Below are positions 8,465 to 16,340 of a stretch of 19,603 nucleotides of DNA, one piece after another. The position numbers were made by a program, and so were the translations under genes. The DNA lies in contig JAJYJD010000033.1 of assembly GCA_021789755.1 (NCBI GenBank), positions 1-19,603 of the forward strand. The letters run 5' to 3'. The DNA is from Bacteroidota bacterium. GTDB lineage: Bacteria; Bacteroidota; Ignavibacteria; Kryptoniales; JAKASW01. Positions within the stretch are counted from its first letter, which is position 1. Each line of letters starts with the position of its first letter. The notes under the pieces are model-generated. The model was not told the origin of the DNA. It worked only from the letters and a program-made list of their open reading frames with translations, and made no database searches.

Positions 8465-10491
8465 GAAGGAAAAATTCGAGTCTCGTACTTGCAGCCACGA
8501 TATTATTTCTATCGACGCCTGCGTTCGCCCAAATAACAGGAACTACTTTCGCCGCCGGCGGTCCGCTTGGAATCTACGTCGCATCGGGAATACAACTTCC
8601 GAGTTCCGTTCATCCCATAGACGGCGGCGTCGCATATCTTTTCGAACGGCGAATACCCGGCCAGCAGACGTGGCAGGAGATCGCGACTGTCAGTGCTCCC
8701 TCGAACTTGGAGGACTTCCGTTCCCGGCTGGAACAGAGTATGCACGAAATCCCGGACACCTTCTCGCTGAGCAATGTCCCGGTGGATTCTTTGTGGCAGA
8801 GAATCGCGGCGTACGGCAGCGCCGACTCACTTGGTGTCTGGTCGGGAGTGCTTCTCATCCGGCTCGCGACCGGGATGATGTATCTCGACACCACGGCGCA
8901 AAGAGGAGTAAGCTACCAGTACAGAGTTTCTCTGATCGGCGCCAATCGTCAGACGGTAAGAACTCTCGTCTCGAATGTCGAATCTTATCCCCAGCGCGTC
9001 CGGCTTCCCAGGCTCCAACTTTACGACAAGAGCAGCAACGAGCGCCGGATCGTGATCGAATGGACGAGCGGTTCCGGAAAGGCTGCCAGCATGTTCAGTA
9101 CTTACAGGCAGGACGGACTTCGCGGAGATTTTCGACCCGTTGTCGCGGCGCGTTACATCACGGCAAGGCGCGATTCAATTTTCTATTTGATCGGCGATTC
9201 CCTCATTCAGCCCATGCAGGGATACAGGTATTACCTTCTCCCCACCGATTATTACGGTAATCCCGGAGTGCCTTCGGACACCGTATTGGTCGGCGCGTAC
9301 AGTTTCCAGAACGTCCCGCTGCCGGACAGCTTCTATGTTGCGAGCGTGGACACTCCGGCGGGTATTCACATCGGATGGAGACTTGCGAAGCCTCAGCTTG
9401 TTCGTAACCTGTCCATTTACAGGAGTGTCGATTATGACACGGGGTATCACAAGCTTTCCGAGATCGCGACGGGAGACACTGTCTATACCGATCAGACTGC
9501 CAGGGCCATGCAGAGATATTTCTATTATCTCGTGATGAACGGACCGTTAGGGGAGACGTCTCCGCCGAGCGCGAGGGTCTTCGGGATGTATATCAGCCCG
9601 CTGGCTCCTATCGCACCCGGGATAATCGGAGCTATAGGAACGGCCCGCGGCGTCCGGCTAAGCATAGTGACAACCGATGTCCACCAGGCAAACTACCAGG
9701 TCTTTCGAAACGACGGAGTAAGACCGGAGCTTCATCTCGTTTCGGGACTCGTGCCGAGGAAAGACTCCGTAACCGTATTTGAAGACACAAGCGGTGTGTT
9801 GTCAGGCGAACTCACTTACGCCTATGCCGTCAGAGCGGAAAATGCGAGCCACGTCTTCAGCTCGTTCTCCGATACTGTGCATGTGCGCCCCAATCTTCCG
9901 ACACATCCGCCGACGCCGCTCGGATTGACCGCAACGGTGGAAGGAAGAGCAGTACAGCTGTACTGGAACGACATGCGGCCGAGCGACCACACCATTTCCG
10001 GTTATTTCGTTTACCGAAAAGATATCGTAAGCGGGAAAGGGAAGTCTGAGTTTGTGAAGCTCAATGATACGCTCCTGGCCGCATCGAGGAACCGTTTCAC
10101 AGATACGACCGCGGAAGCCGGGAAGAAGTACGAGTACGCCGTCCGCGATCGCGATTTCTTCGGCGGAGAGAGTGAGATGAGTACGGTTTCCACTGCCGAG
10201 ATTCCGGAAGTCATGCCGCTGCCGCCGGGCGGCTTACGCGCGCGGACGACAAACGACGGAATCCTTGTACAATGGGACAAGACCATCCAGCCCAACTTGA
10301 GCGAGTACAGAGTCTATCGCTACGAGCGGCGACAAAGGCCGGTCAGGATTTCGACCGTGAAATCATCCGGGAGTCTCGAGACCCTCGACAGAAGCACGAG
10401 AAAAGGAGATCTCTATTTTTACTACATCACCGCCGTCAATACGAAGGGCGTGGAGAGCGGGCGGAGCATGGAGGTTGGAATAAGAAGATAG
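8461..10491 (+). CDS. Exported fibronectin type III-like repeat protein (676 aa)
   Basis: The ATG overlaps the stop of the upstream gene (ATGA, 8461-8464), a sign of translational coupling. The first 23 residues form a clear signal peptide (MRRKNSSLVLAATILFLSTP, cleavage AFA before QIT). The mature chain is a row of about five or six fibronectin-III-like modules of 90-100 residues, at roughly 181-277, 284-377, 384-477, 480-580 and 585-676. They show the typical core pattern: a conserved Trp early (IHIGWRL, VQLYWND, ILVQWDK), a Y-x-V/I-Y-R strand (YFVYRKD, YRVYRYE) and a late Y-x-Y-x-V strand (YEYAVRDRD, YFYYITAVN). No catalytic motif, membrane helix or T9SS sorting tail is visible. As the third gene of the operon it probably works with the 1848-residue protein and the barrel protein at the cell surface or in the periplasm. 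The exact role is unknown. Confidence 0.85.
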   Translation: MRRKNSSLVLAATILFLSTPAFAQITGTTFAAGGPLGIYVASGIQLPSSVHPIDGGVAYLFERRIPGQQTWQEIATVSAPSNLEDFRSRLEQSMHEIPDTFSLSNVPVDSLWQRIAAYGSADSLGVWSGVLLIRLATGMMYLDTTAQRGVSYQYRVSLIGANRQTVRTLVSNVESYPQRVRLPRLQLYDKSSNERRIVIEWTSGSGKAASMFSTYRQDGLRGDFRPVVAARYITARRDSIFYLIGDSLIQPMQGYRYYLLPTDYYGNPGVPSDTVLVGAYSFQNVPLPDSFYVASVDTPAGIHIGWRLAKPQLVRNLSIYRSVDYDTGYHKLSEIATGDTVYTDQTARAMQRYFYYLVMNGPLGETSPPSARVFGMYISPLAPIAPGIIGAIGTARGVRLSIVTTDVHQANYQVFRNDGVRPELHLVSGLVPRKDSVTVFEDTSGVLSGELTYAYAVRAENASHVFSSFSDTVHVRPNLPTHPPTPLGLTATVEGRAVQLYWNDMRPSDHTISGYFVYRKDIVSGKGKSEFVKLNDTLLAASRNRFTDTTAEAGKKYEYAVRDRDFFGGESEMSTVSTAEIPEVMPLPPGGLRARTTNDGILVQWDKTIQPNLSEYRVYRYERRQRPVRISTVKSSGSLETLDRSTRKGDLYFYYITAVNTKGVESGRSMEVGIRR

Positions 10492-10539
10492 AACGGGTGG
10501 CGGAAGCGAAGTCCGCGCGAAAGCGCAATGAAAAGAATT

Positions 10540-10571
10540 GCCCCGTCAACCTATGGATGGCGGGGCTTTTT
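10540..10571 (+). terminator. Intrinsic terminator of the three-gene operon
   Basis: GCCCCGTCA (10540-10548) pairs with TGGCGGGGC (10558-10566), including one G-T pair, around a loop of about nine bases, and TTTTT follows directly (10567-10571). It lies 49 bases after the Fn3 gene and 26 bases before the end of the convergent gene. On the opposite strand the stem is followed only by AATTCTTTTC, so it works best for + strand transcripts. Confidence 0.85.
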
Positions 10572-10596
10572 GTGTTCTATTCGTTATATAACGCGT

Positions 10597-12387
10597 CTAC
10601 TTCATCAGAAGCATTTTCCTGACAACAGTGGATGTACCTGCCCGGAGCCGGTAGAAATATACTCCGCTCGGCAATCTGGCTGCGTCGAAAGTCACCGAAT
10701 GTTCACCCGCGGTCTGGCGTCCGTTCACCAAAGTCGCCACATCCCTGCCGAGTATATCGTACACTTTCAGAGTAACAAGGCTTGACGCTGTAAGCTTATA
10801 ACTTATAGCTGTCGAGGGGTTGAACGGGTTCGGGTAATTCTGGAAGAGGGCAAAGCCCTTTATCGACACGGTCCGGCTCTCTCTTACAGCGGTGGTCTTT
10901 TTTATCCTTGTATAGGCTGTCGCGTCCCAGCCATACTTGATTTCGGTGCCGAACGACGCCGGAAATGCGGATGTGTCACTGGCGCTTGTTTTAACCATCA
11001 GAGTGTCGCCGTACACATCCCAGATCCCCAGGTTCGCGAGCTTTCCGCTGGCGTACCATGAAATGTGGTGGGGTGTCACCGTCGTGTCAATCGAGTAGGT
11101 TGTGCTCATTGAAGTGCCGGTGTCCAGCGTTATAGTGTTGATGGAATTGCTGTTGAAATAATACGTGACCACGTCGGCCGATCCGCTCGCCTTCGTCCAT
11201 GTCCCCAACAGCGGATTGCCTCCGATCGTCAGGGGGTCCAGGAGTCTTCCGTACACGTCGCCATCCGTCATATTCGTGTCGACTCGCGTAGCACCCAGTA
11301 TGTATTGGCCCTCGACGAAACCTGCGACTCCGCCAAGCGGCCACTTGTTCCCCAGCATGCCGAAGACCGTGAATGCGGTATCAACAGGGACACCGGTCGT
11401 GCAGAAGAATCTTCCCTTTACCTGCGGCGGACCGGCCATTTCCATCCACGTTGCCAGGTAGTTTGTTCCGTCAAATGCAAACATATTTGGACTGAATGGA
11501 TTCTTACTCGAATCGCAGATTGTAACCCGATTCGCTGCAACCTCGCCGGATGGAGTGACGAAACGGCCTATGAGATTCCATCCCGTGTCGTTTGCCGCCC
11601 GGTCGTGAAAACCCACGAAATATCTCGACCCGTCGAAGCCCATTGACACAGGATTGTCGCTCTTATATTGACTTCCGTCAATCAAAAAGTTGGAGCCTAC
11701 AAGTGTGCCCTGTTTACTGACAAATTGACCATAGATGTATTCGTCAATTCCCGAGCCTTCGCACCATGCCATCAGGTAGTTTGTACCATCATAGCCGCAT
11801 GCCATGTCCCGTGCATAGTTGCCGCTGATTTGGATTGGACTGCCTACGAGGTTACCCGATTTGTCTATGAGCTGTCCGTACAGATGGTCCTGGTGATTGC
11901 CGCCCTTCTCATACAACAGAAGGTAATCGGTATCTTTAAAAGTAAGCCCTCCGCGTCCTTGTCCGAATTTTAAGTTAACACCCGTAACAATGGTGAAGGG
12001 TGTCCCCACAAAACTTCCGGAGGTGCTTATGTATTGTCCGTGAAGATCACCGATGCCACTCGTGTCGCCGCCGGCGAAGAACGGGAAGGGGTCCGTCCAC
12101 ACTGCAAGATAGTTTGTCCCATCGAAAGCAATGTTTAAGCCGGTTCCGGTTGCCTCCAGTGAAAATCTTGAGCCATACAAGCTGCCGCCGTCGGAGATGA
12201 ACTGGGCGGAAAGATCATAATGGTTTGAGACTAATCCCATTAAGTAATGCGTCCCATCGAAAGCTCCGCCCTGGCCGAACGAGCTGTCGCTTCCCACGGC
12301 GATGGGAAATTCCTGCGCGTTGACGTTAGCCCGAGTAAGACAAATGATTGAAGATGTGAAGGCAAGAATTAATAGCGTTCTGAACAT
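10597..12387 (-). CDS. T9SS-exported propeller-like repeat protein with lipocalin-like domain and sorting tail
   Basis: The 596-residue protein starts at ATG 12387, behind AAGGAGGA (12395-12402). An upstream in-frame TTG would add ten polar residues and is unlikely. The signal peptide (FRTLLILAFTSSIICL) is cleaved near NVNA before QEF. Residues about 40-385 carry about seven repeats built on FDGTNYLxxW (near 46, 86, 152, 200, 253, 306 and 363), alternating with GQ-x-I/V-S-x-x-G-x-x-V-G; this number and spacing fit a seven-bladed beta-propeller. Residues about 390-495 resemble a lipocalin-like domain (LLGTWTKASG ... TYYFNSNS ... ISWYASGKL). Residues about 506-596 are a canonical type IX secretion sorting domain (ALFQNYPNPFNPSTAISYKL, VYDILGRDVATLV, LPSGVYFYRL, KMLLMK). 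The product is exported through T9SS and cleaved or anchored at the surface. Substrate unknown. Confidence 0.9.
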   Translation of the reverse strand: MFRTLLILAFTSSIICLTRANVNAQEFPIAVGSDSSFGQGGAFDGTHYLMGLVSNHYDLSAQFISDGGSLYGSRFSLEATGTGLNIAFDGTNYLAVWTDPFPFFAGGDTSGIGDLHGQYISTSGSFVGTPFTIVTGVNLKFGQGRGGLTFKDTDYLLLYEKGGNHQDHLYGQLIDKSGNLVGSPIQISGNYARDMACGYDGTNYLMAWCEGSGIDEYIYGQFVSKQGTLVGSNFLIDGSQYKSDNPVSMGFDGSRYFVGFHDRAANDTGWNLIGRFVTPSGEVAANRVTICDSSKNPFSPNMFAFDGTNYLATWMEMAGPPQVKGRFFCTTGVPVDTAFTVFGMLGNKWPLGGVAGFVEGQYILGATRVDTNMTDGDVYGRLLDPLTIGGNPLLGTWTKASGSADVVTYYFNSNSINTITLDTGTSMSTTYSIDTTVTPHHISWYASGKLANLGIWDVYGDTLMVKTSASDTSAFPASFGTEIKYGWDATAYTRIKKTTAVRESRTVSIKGFALFQNYPNPFNPSTAISYKLTASSLVTLKVYDILGRDVATLVNGRQTAGEHSVTFDAARLPSGVYFYRLRAGTSTVVRKMLLMK

Positions 12388-12394
12388 GACAGAT

Positions 12395-12402
12395 TCCTCC
12401 TT
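12395..12402 (-). promoter_or_regulatory. Ribosome-binding site deciding the start of the propeller protein
   Basis: Read on the minus strand, AAGGAGGA lies 7 bases ahead of ATG 12387. It lies downstream of the alternative TTG at 12417, so it cannot serve that start. Confidence 0.7.
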
Positions 12403-12707
12403 GTCACAATTACACAATTGAATTGCAACTTACCACGTTAAATGCCGCACGACGGTTCCCATCTCGTTATGAAAAGGGAAACGCCACATTAAGTATGCTT
12501 CTAAATTCCAGGTTGAAATAGCACGACTGCATCAGCCCTTTAGCACGCGAATGAATGTAACCTTACCTAAAGCCAGAGACAATTCAGTTGCAGCGTGGAT
12601 GTGTTTATCCTCACTTGGTCTGACCCCGGAAGACTTACACCACGATTCGTGTGGTTAATCGCTCTCATTTCCAGGATTTTCACGAAGTGGCCGGCAAAGC
12701 TACACAT

Positions 12708-12802
12708 GGGTACCGGAGGGGGCATTCCGTCCACTCAGGCAGGAATTGTTCGGAGAATCAACGGCGCGGGACGGAATGTCGCTGATTGGCTGCATGGTAC
12801 CC
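12708..12802 (+). promoter_or_regulatory. Nested inverted repeats, possible structured leader RNA
   Basis: GGGTACC (12708-12714) is complementary to GGTACCC (12796-12802). Nested inside, CATTCCGTCC (12723-12732) is perfectly complementary to GGACGGAATG (12769-12778). Together they would form a 7-bp outer stem, an asymmetric internal loop of 8 and 17 bases, a 10-bp inner stem and a 36-base apical region. The element ends about 88 bases before the SDR start codon. I do not recognise it as a known riboswitch class; it could also be a DNA-level operator. Confidence 0.4.
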
Positions 12803-12829
12803 GCTATTGTTTTAAATTCGGGAGAGAAA

Positions 12830-12854
12830 AATCTCCGTTCAGCGCGCGGAGATT
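12830..12854. terminator. Perfect 8-bp hairpin before the SDR gene; terminator-like on the minus strand
   Basis: AATCTCCG (12830-12837) and CGGAGATT (12847-12854) pair perfectly around a 9-base loop. On the minus strand the stem runs straight into TTTTCTC, the shape of an intrinsic terminator; on the plus strand it is followed by AAACG. It may block antisense transcription coming out of the SDR gene toward the propeller gene, or be a leader hairpin 20 bases ahead of the SDR ribosome-binding site. Confidence 0.5.
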
Positions 12855-12889
12855 AAACGACAACAGACACTTTGAAGGAGAAGTACCAG

Positions 12890-13729
12890 ATGAAAGGCAG
12901 GATTTGCATGGTTACCGGCGCAAATGCCGGCATCGGAAAAGTGACCGCGCTGGAGCTGGCAAGAATGGGTGCGACGGTCATCATGGTGTGTCGAAACAGG
13001 GAAAAGGGCGAAGCGGCCGCAGCAGAAATAATGAGCAAAACCGGAAACAGGTCTGTCCATCTTCTTGTCGGCGACGTTTCGTCCCAGAAGGAAGTACGCG
13101 AGGTGGCCGCACAGTTCAAAGACAGGTTCGATTCACTCCATGTCCTCGTGAACAACGCCGGCGGACTCGTGCCGACCCGGCAGCTTTCCGCCGACGGGAT
13201 CGAGAAGACATTTGCCACCAATCATCTCGGATACTTTCTACTTACCAACCTCCTCCTCGACCTTCTTGTGAAGTCCGCTCCATCGCGCATTGTAAATATC
13301 TCGTCCGATCTTCATCGTTTTGCAAAATTGGATTTCAGCAATCTTCAAAGCGAGCGCAAGTATGCGCAGTTCCAGGCGTATGCGCTCTCGAAACTGGCGA
13401 ACGTTCTCTTCACTTATGAACTCGCGCGGCGGCTCGACGGAAAGAGAGTAACGGTCAATTGCGTCCATCCGGGCGGCGTCAATTCGAATTTCTATAACAA
13501 TTCCGGTCGGAGAATGCGGTTCTACTCGAAATTTTTCGGCTGGACGATGAGGTCGCCGGAGAAGGGCGCGGAAACGATCATATATCTCGCGTCGTCGCCG
13601 GAAGTAGAGGGAATTTCGGGAAAATATTTCAAAGACAAGAAGGCAGTCTCATCGTCGAAGCTCTCCATGGACAGGGAAAATGCCCGGCGCCTGTGGGAGG
13701 TTAGCGAGGAAATGGTGAAATTGAAATAA
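12890..13729 (+). CDS. Short-chain dehydrogenase/reductase (retinol dehydrogenase-like SDR)
   Basis: The 279-residue protein starts at ATG 12890, with AAGGAG (12875-12880) 9 bases upstream; an in-frame TTG at 12872 would lie before that site. It is a classical NAD(P)-dependent SDR: cofactor-binding TGANAGIG (9-16), CRNREKG (34-40) where an Arg after the second strand favours NADP, GDV (61-63), NNAG (88-91), N111, the active-site Ser of NISS (136-139) and catalytic Tyr164 and Lys168 of YALSK, then VHPGGVNS. The TGANAGIG variant, the NHLGYFLLTNLLLDLL stretch and the HPGGV segment are closest to the retinol dehydrogenase 11-14 / WW-oxidoreductase type. The physiological substrate cannot be read from the sequence. 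A small hairpin follows the stop. Confidence 0.92.
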   Translation: MKGRICMVTGANAGIGKVTALELARMGATVIMVCRNREKGEAAAAEIMSKTGNRSVHLLVGDVSSQKEVREVAAQFKDRFDSLHVLVNNAGGLVPTRQLSADGIEKTFATNHLGYFLLTNLLLDLLVKSAPSRIVNISSDLHRFAKLDFSNLQSERKYAQFQAYALSKLANVLFTYELARRLDGKRVTVNCVHPGGVNSNFYNNSGRRMRFYSKFFGWTMRSPEKGAETIIYLASSPEVEGISGKYFKDKKAVSSSKLSMDRENARRLWEVSEEMVKLK

Positions 13730-13731
13730 CG

Positions 13732-13758
13732 ATTCCGCCGTGAACCATGCGGCAGAAT
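13732..13758 (+). terminator. Hairpin after the SDR gene
   Basis: ATTC-C-GCCG (13732-13740) can pair with CGGC-A-GAAT (13750-13758) with one internal mismatch and a 9-base loop, two bases after the SDR stop codon. There is no T-run behind it, so it may be an mRNA 3' stabiliser or a poor terminator. Confidence 0.3.
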
Positions 13759-13828
13759 TCATCCGGGCGAACGGAGCCGCATGCTGACACCGGCAAAGAG
13801 TCTAAATTAATGTCAGAGGGAGACCGTC

Positions 13829-14158
13829 ATGAAACTCGAGAATATGCCGCTGTCGGTAACCGACTGGAAGAAACTCAGTCCAATCGGAGTTCGGGGAGAG
13901 ACCGGTAAGGCGGTCACAAAGGAATCGGACCACGGTGACATACGGGTGCGGTTCGTCGAGTATTCCGCGAATTACAGAGCGGACCATTGGTGCACGAGGG
14001 GACATATAGCGATCGTTCTGGAGGGCGAACTGACTTTTGAACTCGAAGATGGAAAGAGTTACGATCTGAGCGAAGACATGAGCTTTCAGGTTGGCGAAAA
14101 ATTCACCGCGCACAGGGTTTTTTCAAGGACCGGGGCACGGGTGATCATTTTCGATTGA
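13829..14158 (+). CDS. DHCW-motif-type small cupin protein
   Basis: The 109-residue single-domain cupin has its core in the second half: H53 and H59 (ADHWCTRGH), E65 (VLEGEL), a glycine turn at LEDGKSY and a second motif with H95 (FTAHRV). This matches the small family named 'DHCW motif cupin fold protein'; here the motif reads DHWC (52-55), as in many members. The His/Glu set can hold a metal ion, but no enzymatic activity is established for the family as far as I know. ATG 13829 follows a purine-rich GAGGGAGA. The gene lies 99 bases after the SDR gene and may be co-transcribed with it. Confidence 0.85.
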   Translation: MKLENMPLSVTDWKKLSPIGVRGETGKAVTKESDHGDIRVRFVEYSANYRADHWCTRGHIAIVLEGELTFELEDGKSYDLSEDMSFQVGEKFTAHRVFSRTGARVIIFD

Positions 14159-14282
14159 CTCTTCGCTCAGCGCGTTTTACATTTTGACGAGCCCCGCAGC
14201 GGAATCGGTGCCGGTCCCAGGCAGGTGTCGGTTCTTATGATGAGATTAGCGATGATGAATGCATTTCTATAATCAATTCGAG

Positions 14283-14288
14283 AGGGAG
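14283..14288 (+). promoter_or_regulatory. Ribosome-binding site supporting a GTG start
   Basis: AGGGAG lies 4 bases ahead of GTG 14293, the only start that keeps the complete first hydrophobic helix of the DUF2752 protein. Confidence 0.5.
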
Positions 14289-14292
14289 CGAC

Positions 14293-14634
14293 GTGCACCG
14301 TATAAGTTCGGTGTTGAGGTATTTGGTAAATTTGCTTTATTGGCGAATCGGCCTGGAGGCGTTGATTTGGACGGCTGGCCTGGTATACCTTGCCGTCCAC
14401 AACCCGTACACCGAGGCTGAATTTTCGATATGTCCGTTCAGGAACCTTGGCTTTCATTTCTGTCCCGGCTGCGGTCTGGGAAGGGCCGTCTCGTTCTTGC
14501 TGCACGGCGATATCGTGCGGTCTGTGCAAACCCATATTCTCGGTATCCCTGCAACCATCATACTCGTCTACCGTACTCTTTTCTTGTTGAATGGTGCGCT
14601 GAAGAAACAGTTTCTTCAGGCGACGGTTCATTAA
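14293..14634 (+). CDS. DUF2752 family small membrane protein
   Basis: The 113-residue protein has a first hydrophobic helix at about 21-36 (LEALIWTAGLVYLAV) and a second at about 84-100 (GIPATIILVYRTLFLL). Between them is the family hallmark: C47-P (ICPFRN), C57-P-x-C60-G (FCPGCGLGRA) and LLHGD, which corresponds to the DUF2752 motif CPxCGxTRA...L.G. The function of the family is not established; the cysteines suggest metal binding or redox sensitivity. The start is a GTG behind AGGGAG (14283-14288). The TM2 gene follows after 14 bases, so the two probably form an operon; this pairing is common in Bacteroidota-like genomes. Confidence 0.85.
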   Translation: MHRISSVLRYLVNLLYWRIGLEALIWTAGLVYLAVHNPYTEAEFSICPFRNLGFHFCPGCGLGRAVSFLLHGDIVRSVQTHILGIPATIILVYRTLFLLNGALKKQFLQATVH

Positions 14635-14648
14635 ACTAAGGAGTTGAA

Positions 14649-15002
14649 ATGGCTAATATTTTCGAGTTAATGCCGATGCTTCAGGGCGACGAGTTGGCTT
14701 ATGTACAGACCATAATCAAAGACATGAACGATGATCAAGCCAGGATGTTCGCCAACGTTTACAACGTCAGGAGGAAAGACCCGCAGCTGGTCCTTCTCCT
14801 TGCAGTTCTCGGCTTCATCGGCATCGGCGGCGTTCAGAGGTTTGTCCTAGGCCAGATCGGGATGGGACTGCTATACCTCTTAACCGGAGGTCTATGTCTG
14901 ATCGGGACGATAGTGGATATGGTCAACCACAGACGGCTTGCGTTCGAATACAACGTAGTCGTTGCGATGGAGGTTTCGAAAATAGTGAAGGCATCAAATT
15001 GA
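14649..15002 (+). CDS. TM2 domain-containing membrane protein
   Basis: The 117-residue protein has a soluble N-terminal part with acidic, helical sequence (about 1-45). This is followed by a TM2 domain: a first helix around 47-61 (LVLLLAVLGFIGIGG), the characteristic loop QRFVLGQIGMG and a second helix at about 72-90 (LLYLLTGGLCLIGTIVD). TM2 proteins are small membrane proteins of uncertain function. ATG 14649 is preceded by AAGGAG (14638-14643) with a 5-base spacer. It is probably co-transcribed with the DUF2752 gene and possibly with the M28 peptidase 72 bases downstream. Confidence 0.9.
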   Translation: MANIFELMPMLQGDELAYVQTIIKDMNDDQARMFANVYNVRRKDPQLVLLLAVLGFIGIGGVQRFVLGQIGMGLLYLLTGGLCLIGTIVDMVNHRRLAFEYNVVVAMEVSKIVKASN

Positions 15003-15074
15003 GAGGCATGCGGGAATGGTAGGCAAAAGCTCGGTGGACCGGCGGCACAATTCAGCGGGCGATCTTGAACCGCC

Positions 15075-16340
15075 GTGTTCACGAGGCATCACCGGAATGG
15101 AGGGCTGGCAGCAGAAGTGGAGTTGAACCGGGTCGGACGGGAAACCGTTCTAGCTACTCTCAGGCTGACTCAGTCTCTTCTTGAGAGGCACGGGCCGCGA
15201 ATCGCCGGCACGCGTCAATGTCTTAACGCCGCCGACCAGATCGCGGAAATGCTCAGGGTTCATTGCGACAAGGTGGTCGAGGAGCGGTTCGAGATGCACC
15301 CGACGTCCTTCTGGAACCTCGGCAAGATTATGGCTTTATCCTACCTGGTCTCGCTGCTCCTTCTCTATGCAGAGGGAGCATTCGTATACTTGTCGCTGGC
15401 AGTCGGGTTGGCGGGCTTGGTATACGGCATTGTCCTTTACGTTTTTAACGGCAGATGGTTCGACCGGTTTTTCCCACCGGCCGACGGGTGCAACGTTTAC
15501 GGAACCATCGAACCCGCCGGAGATGTGAAGCAGCAGGTAATTCTGTCCGGCCATCATGACAGCCCGTATGTAGTCAGTTTTCTTCTCAACTGGAAGAAAC
15601 TCGCCCGTGTCCGGCTGATCCTCGCTGTACTGACATACCTCTTCATGATCGGCGCGAGCGCCGTGGCGGTCCTCGGCGGGACGGACACTCTGCCTTTGGG
15701 CACGATCGCTGTCCTCGCGCTCCTCGGGCTGGCTTTCGTCGGTCCTCTTTATTCGGTGTTTACGCGTCTCCAATCGCCCGGCGCCGGCGATAACCTCAAC
15801 GCAACTGCGATGGCAATCACTGCCGCCGTTCATTTCAGCCTGAAGAGAAAAAAGGGTATGCCCTTAAAACACACACGCCTGATAATCCTCAGCACAGACG
15901 GCGAAGAGGTCGGCATGCGCGGGGCGATGGATTATGCCGAGCGGCACAAAACCGAATTGCTGGCTGTTCCGACTTTTGTCTTCAATATGGATAGTGTGTT
16001 CACAATGAAAGATCTTGCCCTGCTGACCCGCGACAGGAACGGGACGTGTAAACTATCGGAGCCCATGGCAAGGGAGTGCCACGAAATAGCCGCTGAACTC
16101 GGATACTTCCCGAACATTATGCCGGTGTCGCCAGGCGGCGGAGGGACGGACGCAGCGGCGTTCGCCAAAATAGGAGTTGAGTCGACATCCATCATCGGAA
16201 TTTCGGTGCATGGGATCGGCGGTGAAACGGTTTACCATACTCCTCAGGATACCGTGGAACATATCGAACCGGAGGCGGTCGAAGCCGTGCTCGATATAGC
16301 AATCAACTACGTGACGCGCAAGGACGAAAAGAGCGAGTAG
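15075..16340 (+). CDS. Membrane-embedded M28 family zinc peptidase (aminopeptidase-like)
   Basis: This 421-residue M28 metallopeptidase shows the full di-zinc set: H160-x-D162 (GHHDSPY), bridging D239 (GAGDNLNAT), E277-E278 (DGEEVG) with E277 as the expected base, D306 (FNMDSV) and H388 (VYHTPQD). Spacings from D239 onward match Aeromonas-type aminopeptidases. Between D162 and D239, however, there are 76 residues instead of about 18, and the extra part holds two hydrophobic helices (near RLILAVLTYLFMIGASAVAVL and IAVLALLGLAFVGPLY). Two more helices precede the catalytic domain (about 81-120), giving about four membrane segments. It probably cleaves peptides or N-terminal residues at the membrane. 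The GTG at 15075 has no clear ribosome-binding site; GTG 15117, behind GGAGGG, is a real alternative. Confidence 0.88.
   Translation: MFTRHHRNGGLAAEVELNRVGRETVLATLRLTQSLLERHGPRIAGTRQCLNAADQIAEMLRVHCDKVVEERFEMHPTSFWNLGKIMALSYLVSLLLLYAEGAFVYLSLAVGLAGLVYGIVLYVFNGRWFDRFFPPADGCNVYGTIEPAGDVKQQVILSGHHDSPYVVSFLLNWKKLARVRLILAVLTYLFMIGASAVAVLGGTDTLPLGTIAVLALLGLAFVGPLYSVFTRLQSPGAGDNLNATAMAITAAVHFSLKRKKGMPLKHTRLIILSTDGEEVGMRGAMDYAERHKTELLAVPTFVFNMDSVFTMKDLALLTRDRNGTCKLSEPMARECHEIAAELGYFPNIMPVSPGGGGTDAAAFAKIGVESTSIIGISVHGIGGETVYHTPQDTVEHIEPEAVEAVLDIAINYVTRKDEKSE

Larger units (their letters stand above)
12388..12889. other. Divergent intergenic region with inverted repeats
   Basis: This 502-base gap separates the minus-strand propeller gene from the plus-strand SDR gene and should hold promoters for both. 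I see no credible gene. It has a palindrome CACGATTCGTG (12641-12651) that also sits within ACCAC/GTGGT arms, a nested pair of inverted repeats at 12708-12802, and a terminator-like hairpin at 12830-12854. No clear TAnnTTTG promoter motif was found. Confidence 0.6.

Noticed and set aside
11720..12280. Tandem DNA repeats in the propeller gene
   Set aside because: The repetition is at protein level (FDGTNYL units) with diverged codons, so it is a domain repeat rather than a DNA repeat array.
12708..12802. Cobalamin or other known riboswitch
   Set aside because: I could not find the conserved sequence boxes of the cobalamin class or of any other class I recognise; only the complementary arms are supported.
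12595..13419. Long + strand open frame (274 residues) overlapping the SDR gene
   Set aside because: The composition is Arg/Ser/His-rich with no family features, and it runs in another frame of the SDR gene, whose motifs are unmistakable.
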